Assembly: GCA_039933785.1 (NCBI GenBank)
Contig: JBDTNL010000006.1
Span: forward strand, 19,423-83,422
DNA: 64,000 bases
Reading direction: 5' to 3'
From: JBDTNL01 sp039933785
GTDB taxonomy: Bacteria > Acidobacteriota > Thermoanaerobaculia > Multivoradales > JAGPDF01
A model generated the notes under the pieces. It had not been told where the DNA came from and did not search any database. It was given only the letters and a program-made list of their open reading frames with translations. A program made the position numbers and the translations under genes. Below, one piece after another: positions 8,794 to 17,376 of the stretch. Every line of letters starts with the position of its first letter. The first letter of the stretch is position 1.

Positions 8794-9273
8794 CTAGTCG
8801 GCGCGAATCGAGAACAAGGGCTCGCCGAACTCGACCGGTTGGGAGTTCTTGGGGAAGATTTCGAGCACGGTGCCGTCGACGTCCGACTCGATCTCGTTCA
8901 TCAGCTTCATGGCTTCGACGATGCACAGGACCTGCCCCTTCTTCACCCGTCCACCGACGCGCGCAAAGGGCTCGGCCTCGGGGCTCGAAGAGGCATAGAA
9001 GGTGCCGACGATGGGGGAAGTCAGGATGTGGCCGCCCGCGACGGCGGCACCGCCCGGAGCCGGTTCGTGATCCGCGACCGCCGCTTGCGGCGCAGCTGCG
9101 AAAGCGGCCGCTGGCGCCGCCAACGCGGTCTCGACGGCCACCGCCGCGGGGCGCGGCGCGCTCTCGTGGCCGGCGATCTTCAAACGAAAACCAGAGCGCT
9201 CGATTTCGACCCCGCCGAGGCGGCGAGAGGAGACCAGCTCGATCAGTTCCTTGATCTGTTCAAATGTCAGCAC
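8794..9273 (-). CDS. accB: Biotin carboxyl carrier protein
   Basis: 159 aa carrying the biotinylation motif EAMKLMNEIE near residue 125, where Lys is the biotinylated residue. The N-terminal helix (about 1-35) precedes an Ala/Pro-rich linker (about 45-75) and the C-terminal biotinyl domain. The thumb typical of AccB is present. The GTG start at 9273 is preceded by GAGGAG with an 8-base gap, a strong ribosome binding site. Upstream partner of accC. Confidence 0.96.
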   Translation of the reverse strand: MLTFEQIKELIELVSSRRLGGVEIERSGFRLKIAGHESAPRPAAVAVETALAAPAAAFAAAPQAAVADHEPAPGGAAVAGGHILTSPIVGTFYASSSPEAEPFARVGGRVKKGQVLCIVEAMKLMNEIESDVDGTVLEIFPKNSQPVEFGEPLFSIRAD

Positions 9274-9332
9274 GAGAAGAACTCCTCGAGAAGACCGGCT
9301 TGTAGTGAATGGGCAAACGACGCCGCGAGCGG

Positions 9333-9686
9333 CTACAGGTCGCCTTCGAACAACAGCCGCGCGCGGCGCAACTCGAAGCGCGCCCGGCCATAGTTACCGC
9401 GCTCGCCGAGGACCAGCAGGAGATAGTAGTCCGCCGACACGGCGCTGACCATGAAGGTGTAGCGGTCCGTGGTCACCGAGAACTGCTGCACCTCGCCGAC
9501 CGACAGTTCGCGGTGATCGTCCGAAATCGCGCGCGCTTGCGAAATCAACTCGGCGGCAAGCATTTCCAGATCGAGCTCGGAGCTGGAGCTGAAGGACTCG
9601 ACGGGCATGCCGTCGCGCGCCACGAGTGACAGCGCCTGGGCGCCTTCGATGCGGCTGCTGATCTTGCTCAGTCTTTCAAGAAACAT
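9333..9686 (-). CDS. Roadblock/LC7-domain protein
   Basis: 117-aa single-domain protein with the roadblock/MglB fold pattern: N-terminal helix LERLSKISSRIEG, strand ALSLVARDGMPVES, a helix with SELDLEMLAAELISQA and a strand pair ending in YYLLLVLGERGNYG. Bacterial members act as GTPase regulators or scaffolds in polarity and motility, MglB for Mgl being the model. No Ras-like GTPase is adjacent. The start overlaps the TPR gene by 11 bases, so the two are probably made together. The function assignment is by fold only. Confidence 0.7.
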   Translation of the reverse strand: MFLERLSKISSRIEGAQALSLVARDGMPVESFSSSSELDLEMLAAELISQARAISDDHRELSVGEVQQFSVTTDRYTFMVSAVSADYYLLLVLGERGNYGRARFELRRARLLFEGDL

Positions 9687-10677
9687 GGCGCTCCGTGCTC
9701 CCCCGAAGGCGCCGGAGGTAGGCTTGCAGAACCGATATCTTGCGTGCAGTCACGCCCCCGGACGCGGCTTCGACCGAGCCGGCGCGACGCGCCGATTCCA
9801 AGCCCTCGAGCGCCACCGAGTTGTCCGGATGGTGCTCCAGAACGCGCTGGAAGATGGTCTCCGCTTCCTCGCGATGTCCCTGGCTCAAGTAGAGCTCGCC
9901 CAGGGTAGCCGTGGGCTCGACCGGCGCAGCAGCCGCCGGCGGGATCGGCCCGTCGGCAGGAGGCTCCTCGACTGCCGGCGTCGGCGCGATTCCAAAGACC
10001 CCGCCGACCAGGAGAGACTGAACATAGCGCTGGCGGTCGGAGGCTGTACCCAAACCCGAAAAGACGTTGTCAGCGCCCGCGGAGGGCGCACGGCGCCGCC
10101 GCTCCGGCACGGCGTCTGCGAGGTTTGGCGCGGGCGAGCGAAGACTCGGCAGACTGAACACTTCGCCCGAGCGCGTGACCGGCGCGATGAATTCCGCGGC
10201 TCCCTCCATCGGGACCGGCGAGGGCGCCGTTGCGGAACTGGCGACGGGTGGAACGGCAAAGGCACGAGATTCCACCGCGATGCGTTCCCGCAGGGACTCG
10301 ATCTCGGGATCACGATTGTTCAACAGGGTATAAATGTCCAAGCGCTCGGCGGCTTGGTCGAGATTGCCCGCGCGCAGGTGGGCCTCGACCAGCAGCTTGT
10401 TCGCCACCAGCTGCGTGGGATCCTGGCGCACGACGCGCTCGAAGTCCTGGATCGCGCCGGCGAAATCACCGAGATCGAACCGGCAGCGCCCCAGCGCCAC
10501 CTGAGCCGAGAGATGGTTTGGCGCGACCTTCATACCCTGCTCGAGCACCGCCAGCGCATCCCTTAGCCGGCCCATGCGACGGTACTCCTCCGCCAGCGGG
10601 ACGAAGGCCTTCGAGGAGCGGTCGTCCTCCCAGCGTTTGCGGAGAGCTTCCAATCGCTGCTCGGCGGATTCAGCCAC
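9676..10677 (-). CDS. TPR-repeat protein
   Basis: 333 aa. Residues about 1-130 contain at least three TPR-like helical pairs (for example KAFVPLAEEYRRMGRLRDAL and AQVALGRCRFDLGDFAGAI). A long Pro/Ala-rich, poorly conserved linker follows (about 135-250). A further TPR lies at about 255-290 (LGELYLSQGHREEAETIFQR). No signal peptide is visible, so probably cytosolic. Likely a scaffold for the roadblock protein encoded downstream. GTG start with GAGG about 7 bases before it. Confidence 0.75.
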   Translation of the reverse strand: MAESAEQRLEALRKRWEDDRSSKAFVPLAEEYRRMGRLRDALAVLEQGMKVAPNHLSAQVALGRCRFDLGDFAGAIQDFERVVRQDPTQLVANKLLVEAHLRAGNLDQAAERLDIYTLLNNRDPEIESLRERIAVESRAFAVPPVASSATAPSPVPMEGAAEFIAPVTRSGEVFSLPSLRSPAPNLADAVPERRRRAPSAGADNVFSGLGTASDRQRYVQSLLVGGVFGIAPTPAVEEPPADGPIPPAAAAPVEPTATLGELYLSQGHREEAETIFQRVLEHHPDNSVALEGLESARRAGSVEAASGGVTARKISVLQAYLRRLRGSTERHVS

Positions 10678-10733
10678 GATCGGCCTCGGAGGGCCTGCAG
10701 GCGAGAGAGTGCACGGGAAGCATGGACCGAAGG

Positions 10734-10739
10734 ATTATA
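10734..10739 (-). promoter_or_regulatory. Candidate -10 box for the TPR-roadblock-accBC transcript
   Basis: A perfect minus-strand TATAAT lies 56 bases upstream of the TPR GTG in an otherwise GC-rich gap. No convincing -35 hexamer is visible at 16-18 bases. The leader would be about 50 bases long and contains an out-of-frame ATG at 10723 opening a 17-codon reading frame. Confidence 0.5.
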
Positions 10740-10811
10740 GCAGCCAGAGAGGCGTCTCGCGCCGCAGACACCCGATCTGCAGCGCTTGTCCCTCTTGGTT
10801 GAACGCCAGGA

Positions 10812-11741
10812 CTACTGAGTGAAGTTCAACGCGCGGCTGGCACTCGACGAGCCCTGCGCGTTGGAGACCGTCAACGTGATGATGTAGGTGCCCTTGGCGC
10901 CATAGATATGTGCCGGGTTCTGCTGGGCGCTGGTCGCGCCGTCGCCGAAGTCCCAAGCCCAGTTCGTCGGCTTGCCCGTCGAAGTATCGGTGAACACCGC
11001 CGAGCGGGAAGCCGGGTCGGGTAGCACCGTGAACGAGGCCCGCGGCAGCCGTTGAATACCGATGGTCGAAGTGTCGGTCACCAACCCCGAGGCTCCCGAC
11101 ACTGAAACCTTCACCGTGAAGGTGTCTCCGGAGAGCGTAGAGACGTCCGCGGAGCTCAGTTGAAGGGTGTCCTGAGCCTGGCCGTTGGCTGAAGAGTTCA
11201 CGAAAGCACCGCCCGAGGCCAGGGTGCCGATCTGAGCCTGGAAATTGGTCAGGGCGCCCGCCAGCGGCTGCCCGGAAGCATCGCGCAGCAGCGCGATCAG
11301 CTTGACCTGGCCGCCAGTCTCCTTGACTGTCGACGGGGTGGCTGAAAGCGACACCGTCCCCGCCTGCAGGCCGATCTGGACGTCGATGGCGTCGGTGGTG
11401 ACCGGACCCGAGCTCGCCACGACCTTGGCGGTGCCAATACGGCCGTCGCTGATCAGGGTAGCGCGGGCGACACCCGCGGTATCGGTAACGGCGGTTTCGG
11501 TGATCGTACCGAGAGTCGTGGTGAAGCGCACGACGGTCCCGGGATTCACCGGGCTGCCGTTCTCCCGCTTGACGACGGCAGTGGCTTGCGCCGAACTCGT
11601 GCCGGTTATCAGGGTCGGGCTGACGGTGAGCTGGATGGTCGTACCTACGGGAGCGACGGGAGTCGCCTTGCCGCAGCCCGCCACCGTGGCAGCCGAGACC
11701 AGCAACAGGGACGCGAGCGGTAGAAGAAGGCGGGAACGCAT
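10812..11741 (-). CDS. Secreted lipoprotein with Big-type and PKD domains
   Basis: 309 aa. Type II signal peptide with lipobox VAGC (Cys about residue 22). Two Ig-like Big-type repeats follow (about 36-120 and 125-215), each starting with a pattern like TVSLSATPSTVKETGG. A C-terminal PKD domain has the signature WAWDFGDGATSAQQNPAHIY (about 262-281). Such proteins are cell-surface or outer-membrane proteins of unknown binding target. The gene has its own TATACT box 8 bases before the ATG and lies just after a strong hairpin, so it is likely a separate unit from the pil cluster. Confidence 0.8.
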   Translation of the reverse strand: MRSRLLLPLASLLLVSAATVAGCGKATPVAPVGTTIQLTVSPTLITGTSSAQATAVVKRENGSPVNPGTVVRFTTTLGTITETAVTDTAGVARATLISDGRIGTAKVVASSGPVTTDAIDVQIGLQAGTVSLSATPSTVKETGGQVKLIALLRDASGQPLAGALTNFQAQIGTLASGGAFVNSSANGQAQDTLQLSSADVSTLSGDTFTVKVSVSGASGLVTDTSTIGIQRLPRASFTVLPDPASRSAVFTDTSTGKPTNWAWDFGDGATSAQQNPAHIYGAKGTYIITLTVSNAQGSSSASRALNFTQ

Positions 11742-11749
11742 CGTCGGCC

Positions 11750-11755
11750 AGTATA
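11750..11755 (-). promoter_or_regulatory. Candidate -10 box of the PKD lipoprotein gene
   Basis: Minus-strand TATACT ends 8 bases before the ATG at 11741, leaving no room for a leader with a ribosome binding site. It lies directly after the hairpin at 11761-11792. Confidence 0.5.
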
Positions 11756-11760
11756 CGAAG

Positions 11761-11792
11761 CGAGGCGCTTGCCCGTCTAGGCAAGCGCCTCG
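11761..11792 (-). terminator. Strong hairpin, probable terminator after the TIG gene
   Basis: Perfect 13-bp inverted repeat: CGAGGCGCTTGCC (11761-11773) and its complement (11780-11792) with a 6-base loop. It lies 17 bases after the stop of the TIG gene. The minus-strand tail is CTTCGTATACT with no U-run, so it may be a weak intrinsic terminator or a 3' stabilising structure. Symmetry alone does not fix the strand. Confidence 0.65.
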
Positions 11793-11808
11793 TTGGATCT
11801 ACGGCGTG

Positions 11809-13626
11809 CTATGGCGCTTCGGAGTTGTCGGCTGCCGAAGTGCATCCCGGATCCGCCGGGAAGTCGATCAACGTGTCGAGGTCATTGTCGATACCGTCAG
11901 AGCACTGGGGCGTAATGACTGGCGGCACCGAGGTGTCGCCAGTGCAGGGACTGCTCGGCGGCACCATAGTGAAGGCATTGGTCAGGGTGCCGGTACAGCC
12001 CGTACCGTTCAGATTGATCACCGTGATGCTGGTCGGCGTTGGGATGGGCTGCGTACCGCCGGGGATGCCGTCGCTGTTGCCGTCGCACGCCTGGGTGTTG
12101 AAAACAAACCCTGGCGGCGCGGGAGGCACCTTGACCACGATCGAGCTCGCCGTGGAGGAGACGATCGTGGCGGCGCTTCCAGTTGCCCCACCGAACAGGA
12201 CTTGGACGTTGGTCGAGAAGTTCTGACCGGTGATGGTGGCACTCGCGTTGGTCGAACCGGTGTTCGGATTGATGCCGAAGATCACCGGCAGGGGCACCAG
12301 ATACTGGAACCCGAGAGAGCCGGCAGTGTCGCCGTCTCCGGTGTCGATATTGACCACGCTGACTCCAGCGGCCGTAACGAAGCCGCTGGCCGGGCACTGG
12401 GTCACCAGGATGCCGGCGGTCTGGAAGATGATCTCGCTGCCGGTCACGCTGAGAACCTGCTGACCGAGGCCTCCCAGGGAGACCGCTACCGGTCCAGAGA
12501 ATCCGCTGCCGAAAATGGTCACGTGCGTGCCGCCCAGATAGGAGCCGGCACCCGGGCCCATCGATGTGATGTGAACCTTGGTCCCGTAGTGGAACCGCAG
12601 TGAGGCATCCGCTTGCAGGCCGTTGCTGACGTTCTTCACGGTCAGGGTCACGTCCTGGTTCGCGAAGCCGCTGCCGAAGCCGACGGCTGCCGGGGTGAGG
12701 ACCACGACCTGCGTCTGACTGGACGAAACCACGGTAGCCTCGAGCGAGATGTTGCCGCCGCCGCCGCTACTGGGCCCGGTGAACAGCACCTGAACCGGCG
12801 AGCCGAATCCGTCGCCGTTGATGGTCAGACGGGTACCGCCCTCGTTGGCTCCCGAGGTCGGGCTGAAGGAGACGATCGAGGGCTGCAAGGTACCACCGCC
12901 GCTGCTCGCGTAGATGAAGCCATTGGGCAGGGTGTCCGACTTGGCGTCACTCTGGTTCGCCCGGATGGTCACGCTTACCGGGACGGCCAGAGGCAGGACC
13001 GCGAGCGGATCGCCGAGGCGAGGCGTCACGGCCACGATGCGAGAGCCCGAGACCGATTGCACCACCGCCGGCGTCGAACCGATCAGGACGCGAACCGGGT
13101 CCTTGAAGCCGCCCCCGTTGATGGTGATGACGGTGCCGCCGTTCGGAGTGCCCTGGTTGGGCTCGACTGAGCTGAGGAAGAACTCGGTCGCGGCACGGAA
13201 TTCGATGCTGTTGACGCCCACCGAATTGCCCAGAACGGCACGGAGAGTCGCCACTCCCACCGTGGACGAAGGGAACAGGGCCGCGGTCGCTTGGCCGTTG
13301 ATCAGATCGAGTGTGACCGACGAAGTACCACTGCCCAAGCTGCCGAAGCCACCGAGGCTCGTGGTGAGGGTGACTTGCGTTCCGTTGGCGACGGCCGAGC
13401 CGTCGGAATTCGACGCGTGCACAGTGACTGTCGCGGGCGTCGTCGAATCCGTTGCGAGGCTGGTTGGCGAAACCGAGACCGTCACCGTCGTCGAGATGAT
13501 CGTCGGCGGCGGTACGGGATTCGAGGGCGTCTGGGCTGGCGCCGTAGGCGACTTGGTCGAACAGCCAAGGGCTAGCATCAACCCTAGGCCCGCGAACAGA
13601 CGAGGAAGCCGATTGTTTTTCATCAT
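11809..13626 (-). CDS. Secreted TIG/IPT-repeat lipoprotein
   Basis: 605 aa. Lipoprotein signal with Cys near residue 22 (LMLALGCSTKS). A Big-type repeat (about 47-145) is followed by four TIG/IPT repeats starting near residues 152, 248, 350 and 448, each with a core like PNGGTVITINGGGF. The C-terminus has the motif DGIDNDLDTLIDFPADPGC, a short Asp-rich element often found at the ends of secreted proteins in myxobacteria and acidobacteria. Two ATGs lie together at 13626 and 13623; AAGGTG precedes them. Probably a surface protein, last gene of the pil transcript. Ligand unknown. Confidence 0.8.
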   Translation of the reverse strand: MMKNNRLPRLFAGLGLMLALGCSTKSPTAPAQTPSNPVPPPTIISTTVTVSVSPTSLATDSTTPATVTVHASNSDGSAVANGTQVTLTTSLGGFGSLGSGTSSVTLDLINGQATAALFPSSTVGVATLRAVLGNSVGVNSIEFRAATEFFLSSVEPNQGTPNGGTVITINGGGFKDPVRVLIGSTPAVVQSVSGSRIVAVTPRLGDPLAVLPLAVPVSVTIRANQSDAKSDTLPNGFIYASSGGGTLQPSIVSFSPTSGANEGGTRLTINGDGFGSPVQVLFTGPSSGGGGNISLEATVVSSSQTQVVVLTPAAVGFGSGFANQDVTLTVKNVSNGLQADASLRFHYGTKVHITSMGPGAGSYLGGTHVTIFGSGFSGPVAVSLGGLGQQVLSVTGSEIIFQTAGILVTQCPASGFVTAAGVSVVNIDTGDGDTAGSLGFQYLVPLPVIFGINPNTGSTNASATITGQNFSTNVQVLFGGATGSAATIVSSTASSIVVKVPPAPPGFVFNTQACDGNSDGIPGGTQPIPTPTSITVINLNGTGCTGTLTNAFTMVPPSSPCTGDTSVPPVITPQCSDGIDNDLDTLIDFPADPGCTSAADNSEAP

Positions 13627-13654
13627 CAGAGCACCTTGGCTGCGCCGAATTGCG

Positions 13655-14209
13655 TCATGGCAGCATTTCCACCGAGAACGTCTTCGTCTCCGAGGCTACC
13701 GCTTTTCCTGAGAGCGTGTGACCGAAGAACCGGAGGTTCACGATCAACGGGATGGAGGCGGTGCCGGTCTCGGCGTCCCGTCCGCGGGTGGCGAGGTCGG
13801 AGAGCGGAACCGAGGTCAATTGAACCGCTCGCATGAACGGGAATCCGGTCAGCGTAAAGGTGCCGCCGGGAGAGATCGTCCCGAACAAGTTCTCCTGCAG
13901 CGGCGGCGGCAAGCGCGTGCCACGGTCGGTGCGGGTGTACGTGACGAGGTACGACTCCATCTCGACGGTCTCGAGATTGCTCGTGACGGCGTTCGGTTCC
14001 TTGACGAGAGTCGTGAGCGTCATGCTGCCGATCGTAGCCACGCCCACGCTTTGCGCGTTGGAGACCGAGACCGAGAGGGGCGTCACGATCGTCGTCGACC
14101 CGACGATGGTGAGAATCACCGGCGAATCGGTCTTGTCGGTACTCGCGTTGCATCCGGCCAAGGCCAGGAGCGCGAGCGCGAGCGGCAGCTTCTTGATCAT
14201 CTGGTTCAT
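13655..14209 (-). CDS. Small lipoprotein of unknown function
   Basis: 184 aa. Signal peptide with lipobox ALAGC (Cys about residue 20). The rest is predicted beta-rich (many alternating hydrophobic and Thr/Ser residues) with no motif I can name. It lies 22 bases after pilQ and 28 bases before the TIG lipoprotein start, so it is likely co-transcribed with both. It may be a pilus-associated or outer-membrane accessory protein, but only position supports that. Confidence 0.72.
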   Translation of the reverse strand: MNQMIKKLPLALALLALAGCNASTDKTDSPVILTIVGSTTIVTPLSVSVSNAQSVGVATIGSMTLTTLVKEPNAVTSNLETVEMESYLVTYTRTDRGTRLPPPLQENLFGTISPGGTFTLTGFPFMRAVQLTSVPLSDLATRGRDAETGTASIPLIVNLRFFGHTLSGKAVASETKTFSVEMLP

Positions 14210-14231
14210 TTTGGCTCCTCCCCGCGGCTGG

Positions 14232-16790
14232 TCACAGCCGGATCACGCGCGGGGTGATGAAGATGAGGAGTTCTTCGTTGGAGTCGGTGCGGCGCTTGTT
14301 CTTGAACAAGCTGCCCAGAATCGGAATATTGGCGATGCCCGGCACGCGATCTTCGCCCTGGTCGGTCGACACCTTGTAGATGCCGCCGATGACGGTCGTG
14401 CCGCCATCGCGCACGATCACCCGCGTGCGGGCTTCCTTGGTGTCGATCGGAGCATTGGTCGCGCCGGTGATGGCGAAGGCCAACTGGGGCTCGCGCTTCT
14501 GGACCTCGATCTCCATCAACACGGTGCCCTCGGCGGTGACATGCGGCGTGACCGCGAGCCGTAGCGTCGCGTTTACGAACTGCACGGTCACCGTGTTGTT
14601 GGACACGGTCTGGATCGGGATCTGCAAGCCGCTCTGGATCTCGGCCTGCTCGTTGTTGAGGGTGGCGATCTTCGGTGCCGAGAGCACGTTCACCAGACCC
14701 TCAGCCTCGGCAGCCTGCAGCTGGGCGTTAATCTTGAACGTGTTGAGGACGTTGCCGAGACTAAGATTCAACAAACCGTTGTTGCCGCCGGTCAGCAGGT
14801 TCACCGACCCGCTGCCGTTTACGTTGTTCGGAAACACCAACCCAGTCGTGTTGCCGTGCTGGGCATCGGCCAGTCCGTTGAATCCCCACTGGATGCCCAC
14901 GGAGCGATTGAACTTCTTCGTGGTCTCGACGATCTTCGCCTCGATCATGACCTGCGGCTCGGGCGTGTCGAGGTTGTCGATCACGGCGATCACAGTGTCC
15001 ATATAGCGCGGCAACTCCTTGATGATCAAAGTGTTGGTGCGCTGGTCGATGCTGATCGTGCCGCGCTCGCTCATCAGGCTACCGCCGACGCCCTTGCTGC
15101 CGCGCGTGCGCAGAATGCCGGCAACATCGGAGGCAGTCGAATAGCTGAGGTGCTTGATCACGGTCTGCAGCGGCACTGACAAGGATTGCGCCGCCTGCAG
15201 TTTTTCCTGCTCTTCGGCCTCTTCACGCAAATCGGACGTCGGCGCGATGCGGAGGATATTTCCATCGAGTTGCATGCCGAGCTTGTTGATCTTGAGAATC
15301 TGCTCCAGGGCTTGGTCCCACGGAACGCCCTCGAGCTCGACGGTCACCGAGCCATGCACGTTCGGCTGGGTGATGATGTTCAGGTTGCTGATCTGGGCAA
15401 AGGAGCGGATGACGTCGCGGACGTCCGCGTCCTTGAGGCTGAGGCTGATGGGCTCACCGGAGTACGTCTTGCCTCCGCCGCCCAGGGTCAGGGCTCCAGA
15501 GAGCGGCCTGGGCATCGGCGCCGGCGCAGAAGGTGCTGGCGGCGTGGTGACTTCGGCGGCTTCGAAGAGCGCTACATCACTGGTCGCCGAGCTCTTCGGC
15601 GCCTTGGCCGCCGGTTGTTGCGGCACGCGGATCTCCGGCATCGGCACCGCAGCTGCGGTCGTGGCGGCGGGCTCAGCGGTCGCGACAGTCACGGGAGCGT
15701 GATGCAAATCCTCCGCGAGCGTGGTGCTCGACGTTGCAGGAGCGGCGGTCGGTGCCGCGAGCGGGGCCGCCTGGGCGACCTGGCTCGCAGTTCCAAAGCT
15801 CAGGCGCAGACCGTGCGCGGTGCGCTCGATCGTCGGCGTCGAAGCCTGCTTGAGGTCGAACACGACGCGCGACACGGGATCCGGCCGCGGCTTGAACTGC
15901 GCCACGCGGACTCGGTCGACGAGGGCTGAGCCCACGGCCACTGTCGGCTGCGTAGCGCTATTGATGACGCCGGCCAAGTCGAGAACCAAGCGCTCTGGAT
16001 TCTCGAGCCGGAAGGTCGAGTACGAGAACTCACCGTTCCCGGTGATGTCGATGGTCGTCGAACCGTCCGCGGCGACGACTTCCACTCGATCCAAGTGCGT
16101 GGCCGCAACGCCGTGAGGCGCGGGACCTGTCGTCGGCCTTTCCGGTGTTCCGGCAGCGGCCTGCGCGGCCGCGCTCGCGGCGGGTACCGAGGCTGGGGCG
16201 GCTGCCACGGCTGGCGGCGCTGGAGCGGGCTCGAGCGGCAACGGTTCGGCCGCGGCAGGCGCGGCCGCGGCTTGACGCTCACCACTCGGAAGCAGCCGAA
16301 GCTGCATGACTTTGTCGTCGCTCGACAAGCTGTACTCGAATTGATCGCGCCCCCGGATCGTCAGACGGGTAAGGGGTCGGTCGCCGTCCTTCAGCTGCTG
16401 CACGTCGACCGCGGCAATCAAGCCGGTCGCCGGCGCCAACGAAGCCAGCGAGGCCACGGGAACCGTGTTCGGCAGGTCGACCACCAGGCCGCCGTCGGCG
16501 TCGCGGTAACTGGTCCAAACCAATGCGTTCGAGGCCGAGACATCGAGCCGCAGTCCGGGCGCACCCTCCCGCAACTCCATGCCCGTGATCTCGGCCGGAG
16601 GCGCGGATTGGACGCCGGACGCGACGGTTTCTCTCGTCGTCGGCGCCGTAGCGGCCGTCGTCGGAGCCTTCTTGCCACTACAGGCCGCAAACAGGAGCGC
16701 GCCGAGCGCGCAACCCAGCACGATCGCGCGGCGCTTTGGGTTGCGCACCCACCGCTCGCCGAAGCCTCTGATCATCTGAACCTCTCCCAT
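14232..16790 (-). CDS. pilQ: Type IV pilus secretin PilQ
   Basis: Outer-membrane secretin pore through which the pilus passes. About 852 aa. A lipoprotein-like signal is present (LLFAACSGKK). Two AMIN domains (about 60-150 and 235-335) bind peptidoglycan. An STN domain (about 435-505), a secretin N-domain and the C-terminal secretin pore follow, ending with GIANIPILGSLFKNK and LLIFITPRVIRL. A Pro/Ala-rich linker lies between the AMIN and STN parts. The ATG at 16790 has GGGGAGG upstream. An ATG at 16775 (with GGAGAGG) and a GTG at 16841 overlapping the pilP stop are alternatives; the signal peptide fits the shorter forms better. Confidence 0.95.
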   Translation of the reverse strand: MGEVQMIRGFGERWVRNPKRRAIVLGCALGALLFAACSGKKAPTTAATAPTTRETVASGVQSAPPAEITGMELREGAPGLRLDVSASNALVWTSYRDADGGLVVDLPNTVPVASLASLAPATGLIAAVDVQQLKDGDRPLTRLTIRGRDQFEYSLSSDDKVMQLRLLPSGERQAAAAPAAAEPLPLEPAPAPPAVAAAPASVPAASAAAQAAAGTPERPTTGPAPHGVAATHLDRVEVVAADGSTTIDITGNGEFSYSTFRLENPERLVLDLAGVINSATQPTVAVGSALVDRVRVAQFKPRPDPVSRVVFDLKQASTPTIERTAHGLRLSFGTASQVAQAAPLAAPTAAPATSSTTLAEDLHHAPVTVATAEPAATTAAAVPMPEIRVPQQPAAKAPKSSATSDVALFEAAEVTTPPAPSAPAPMPRPLSGALTLGGGGKTYSGEPISLSLKDADVRDVIRSFAQISNLNIITQPNVHGSVTVELEGVPWDQALEQILKINKLGMQLDGNILRIAPTSDLREEAEEQEKLQAAQSLSVPLQTVIKHLSYSTASDVAGILRTRGSKGVGGSLMSERGTISIDQRTNTLIIKELPRYMDTVIAVIDNLDTPEPQVMIEAKIVETTKKFNRSVGIQWGFNGLADAQHGNTTGLVFPNNVNGSGSVNLLTGGNNGLLNLSLGNVLNTFKINAQLQAAEAEGLVNVLSAPKIATLNNEQAEIQSGLQIPIQTVSNNTVTVQFVNATLRLAVTPHVTAEGTVLMEIEVQKREPQLAFAITGATNAPIDTKEARTRVIVRDGGTTVIGGIYKVSTDQGEDRVPGIANIPILGSLFKNKRRTDSNEELLIFITPRVIRL

Positions 16791-16837
16791 AACGCTCGCC
16801 TCCCCCTCGTCGCCCGGATTTCGTCGCGAAGACCGGG

Positions 16838-17374
16838 TCACGGGTTGAGCTTCTTTACGACTTCCCGGAACGGCTTAAGGGCCGTCGGGTCGTTCACGAT
16901 CTGTTTAAAGACCACTTCGCTCTTGCTGATGCTCACCACGTCGCCGTCGAACAGCTGATCACCCTCTTTGACAAGGTAGCTCTTCTCGCGGTTTCCAGCC
17001 TGCACCTGCGCCACCCACCCCTTGGAGGTGTGGAAGATGCCCGTGACGTCGATCTCGTCGATGAGCAGGCCCGGGATGTCCGGCGGCCGAGGCCCAGTGG
17101 TTTTCGTCTTATCTTGGGTAATGAGAAGCGACTTGAAGGGATCACGCCGCGAGCCCGGATCGTATGTGTACCCGGTCCCCTGCAGGATGTCCTCCTCGCC
17201 CTCGAGAATCTGATCTATCGTATTCACGCTGCCCTCGGGCGCCGCTTGCGCGGCATCGGAGGCTGCGGGGGCCGCGGCCTTCGAGTTGGCGCCAGCCGCC
17301 GACGCCTGCGCGAACGCCGCGCCGCTTCCCAGCGCCAGCAATGTGATGAAGGCCCACCATCCGCTGCGGCGCAT
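16838..17374 (-). CDS. pilP: Type IV pilus assembly protein PilP
   Basis: Periplasmic adaptor linking the inner-membrane PilNO platform to PilQ. 178 aa. Signal peptide (ITLLALGSGAAFAQA) without an obvious lipobox, unlike many PilP lipoproteins. The conserved PilP core spans about 70-170, with YDPGSRRDPFKSL, a beta-domain containing GIFHTSKGWVAQV and KEGDQLFDGDVVSI. Sits between pilO and pilQ in the canonical order. Confidence 0.92.
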   Translation of the reverse strand: MRRSGWWAFITLLALGSGAAFAQASAAGANSKAAAPAASDAAQAAPEGSVNTIDQILEGEEDILQGTGYTYDPGSRRDPFKSLLITQDKTKTTGPRPPDIPGLLIDEIDVTGIFHTSKGWVAQVQAGNREKSYLVKEGDQLFDGDVVSISKSEVVFKQIVNDPTALKPFREVVKKLNP

Positions 17375-17376
17375 CG

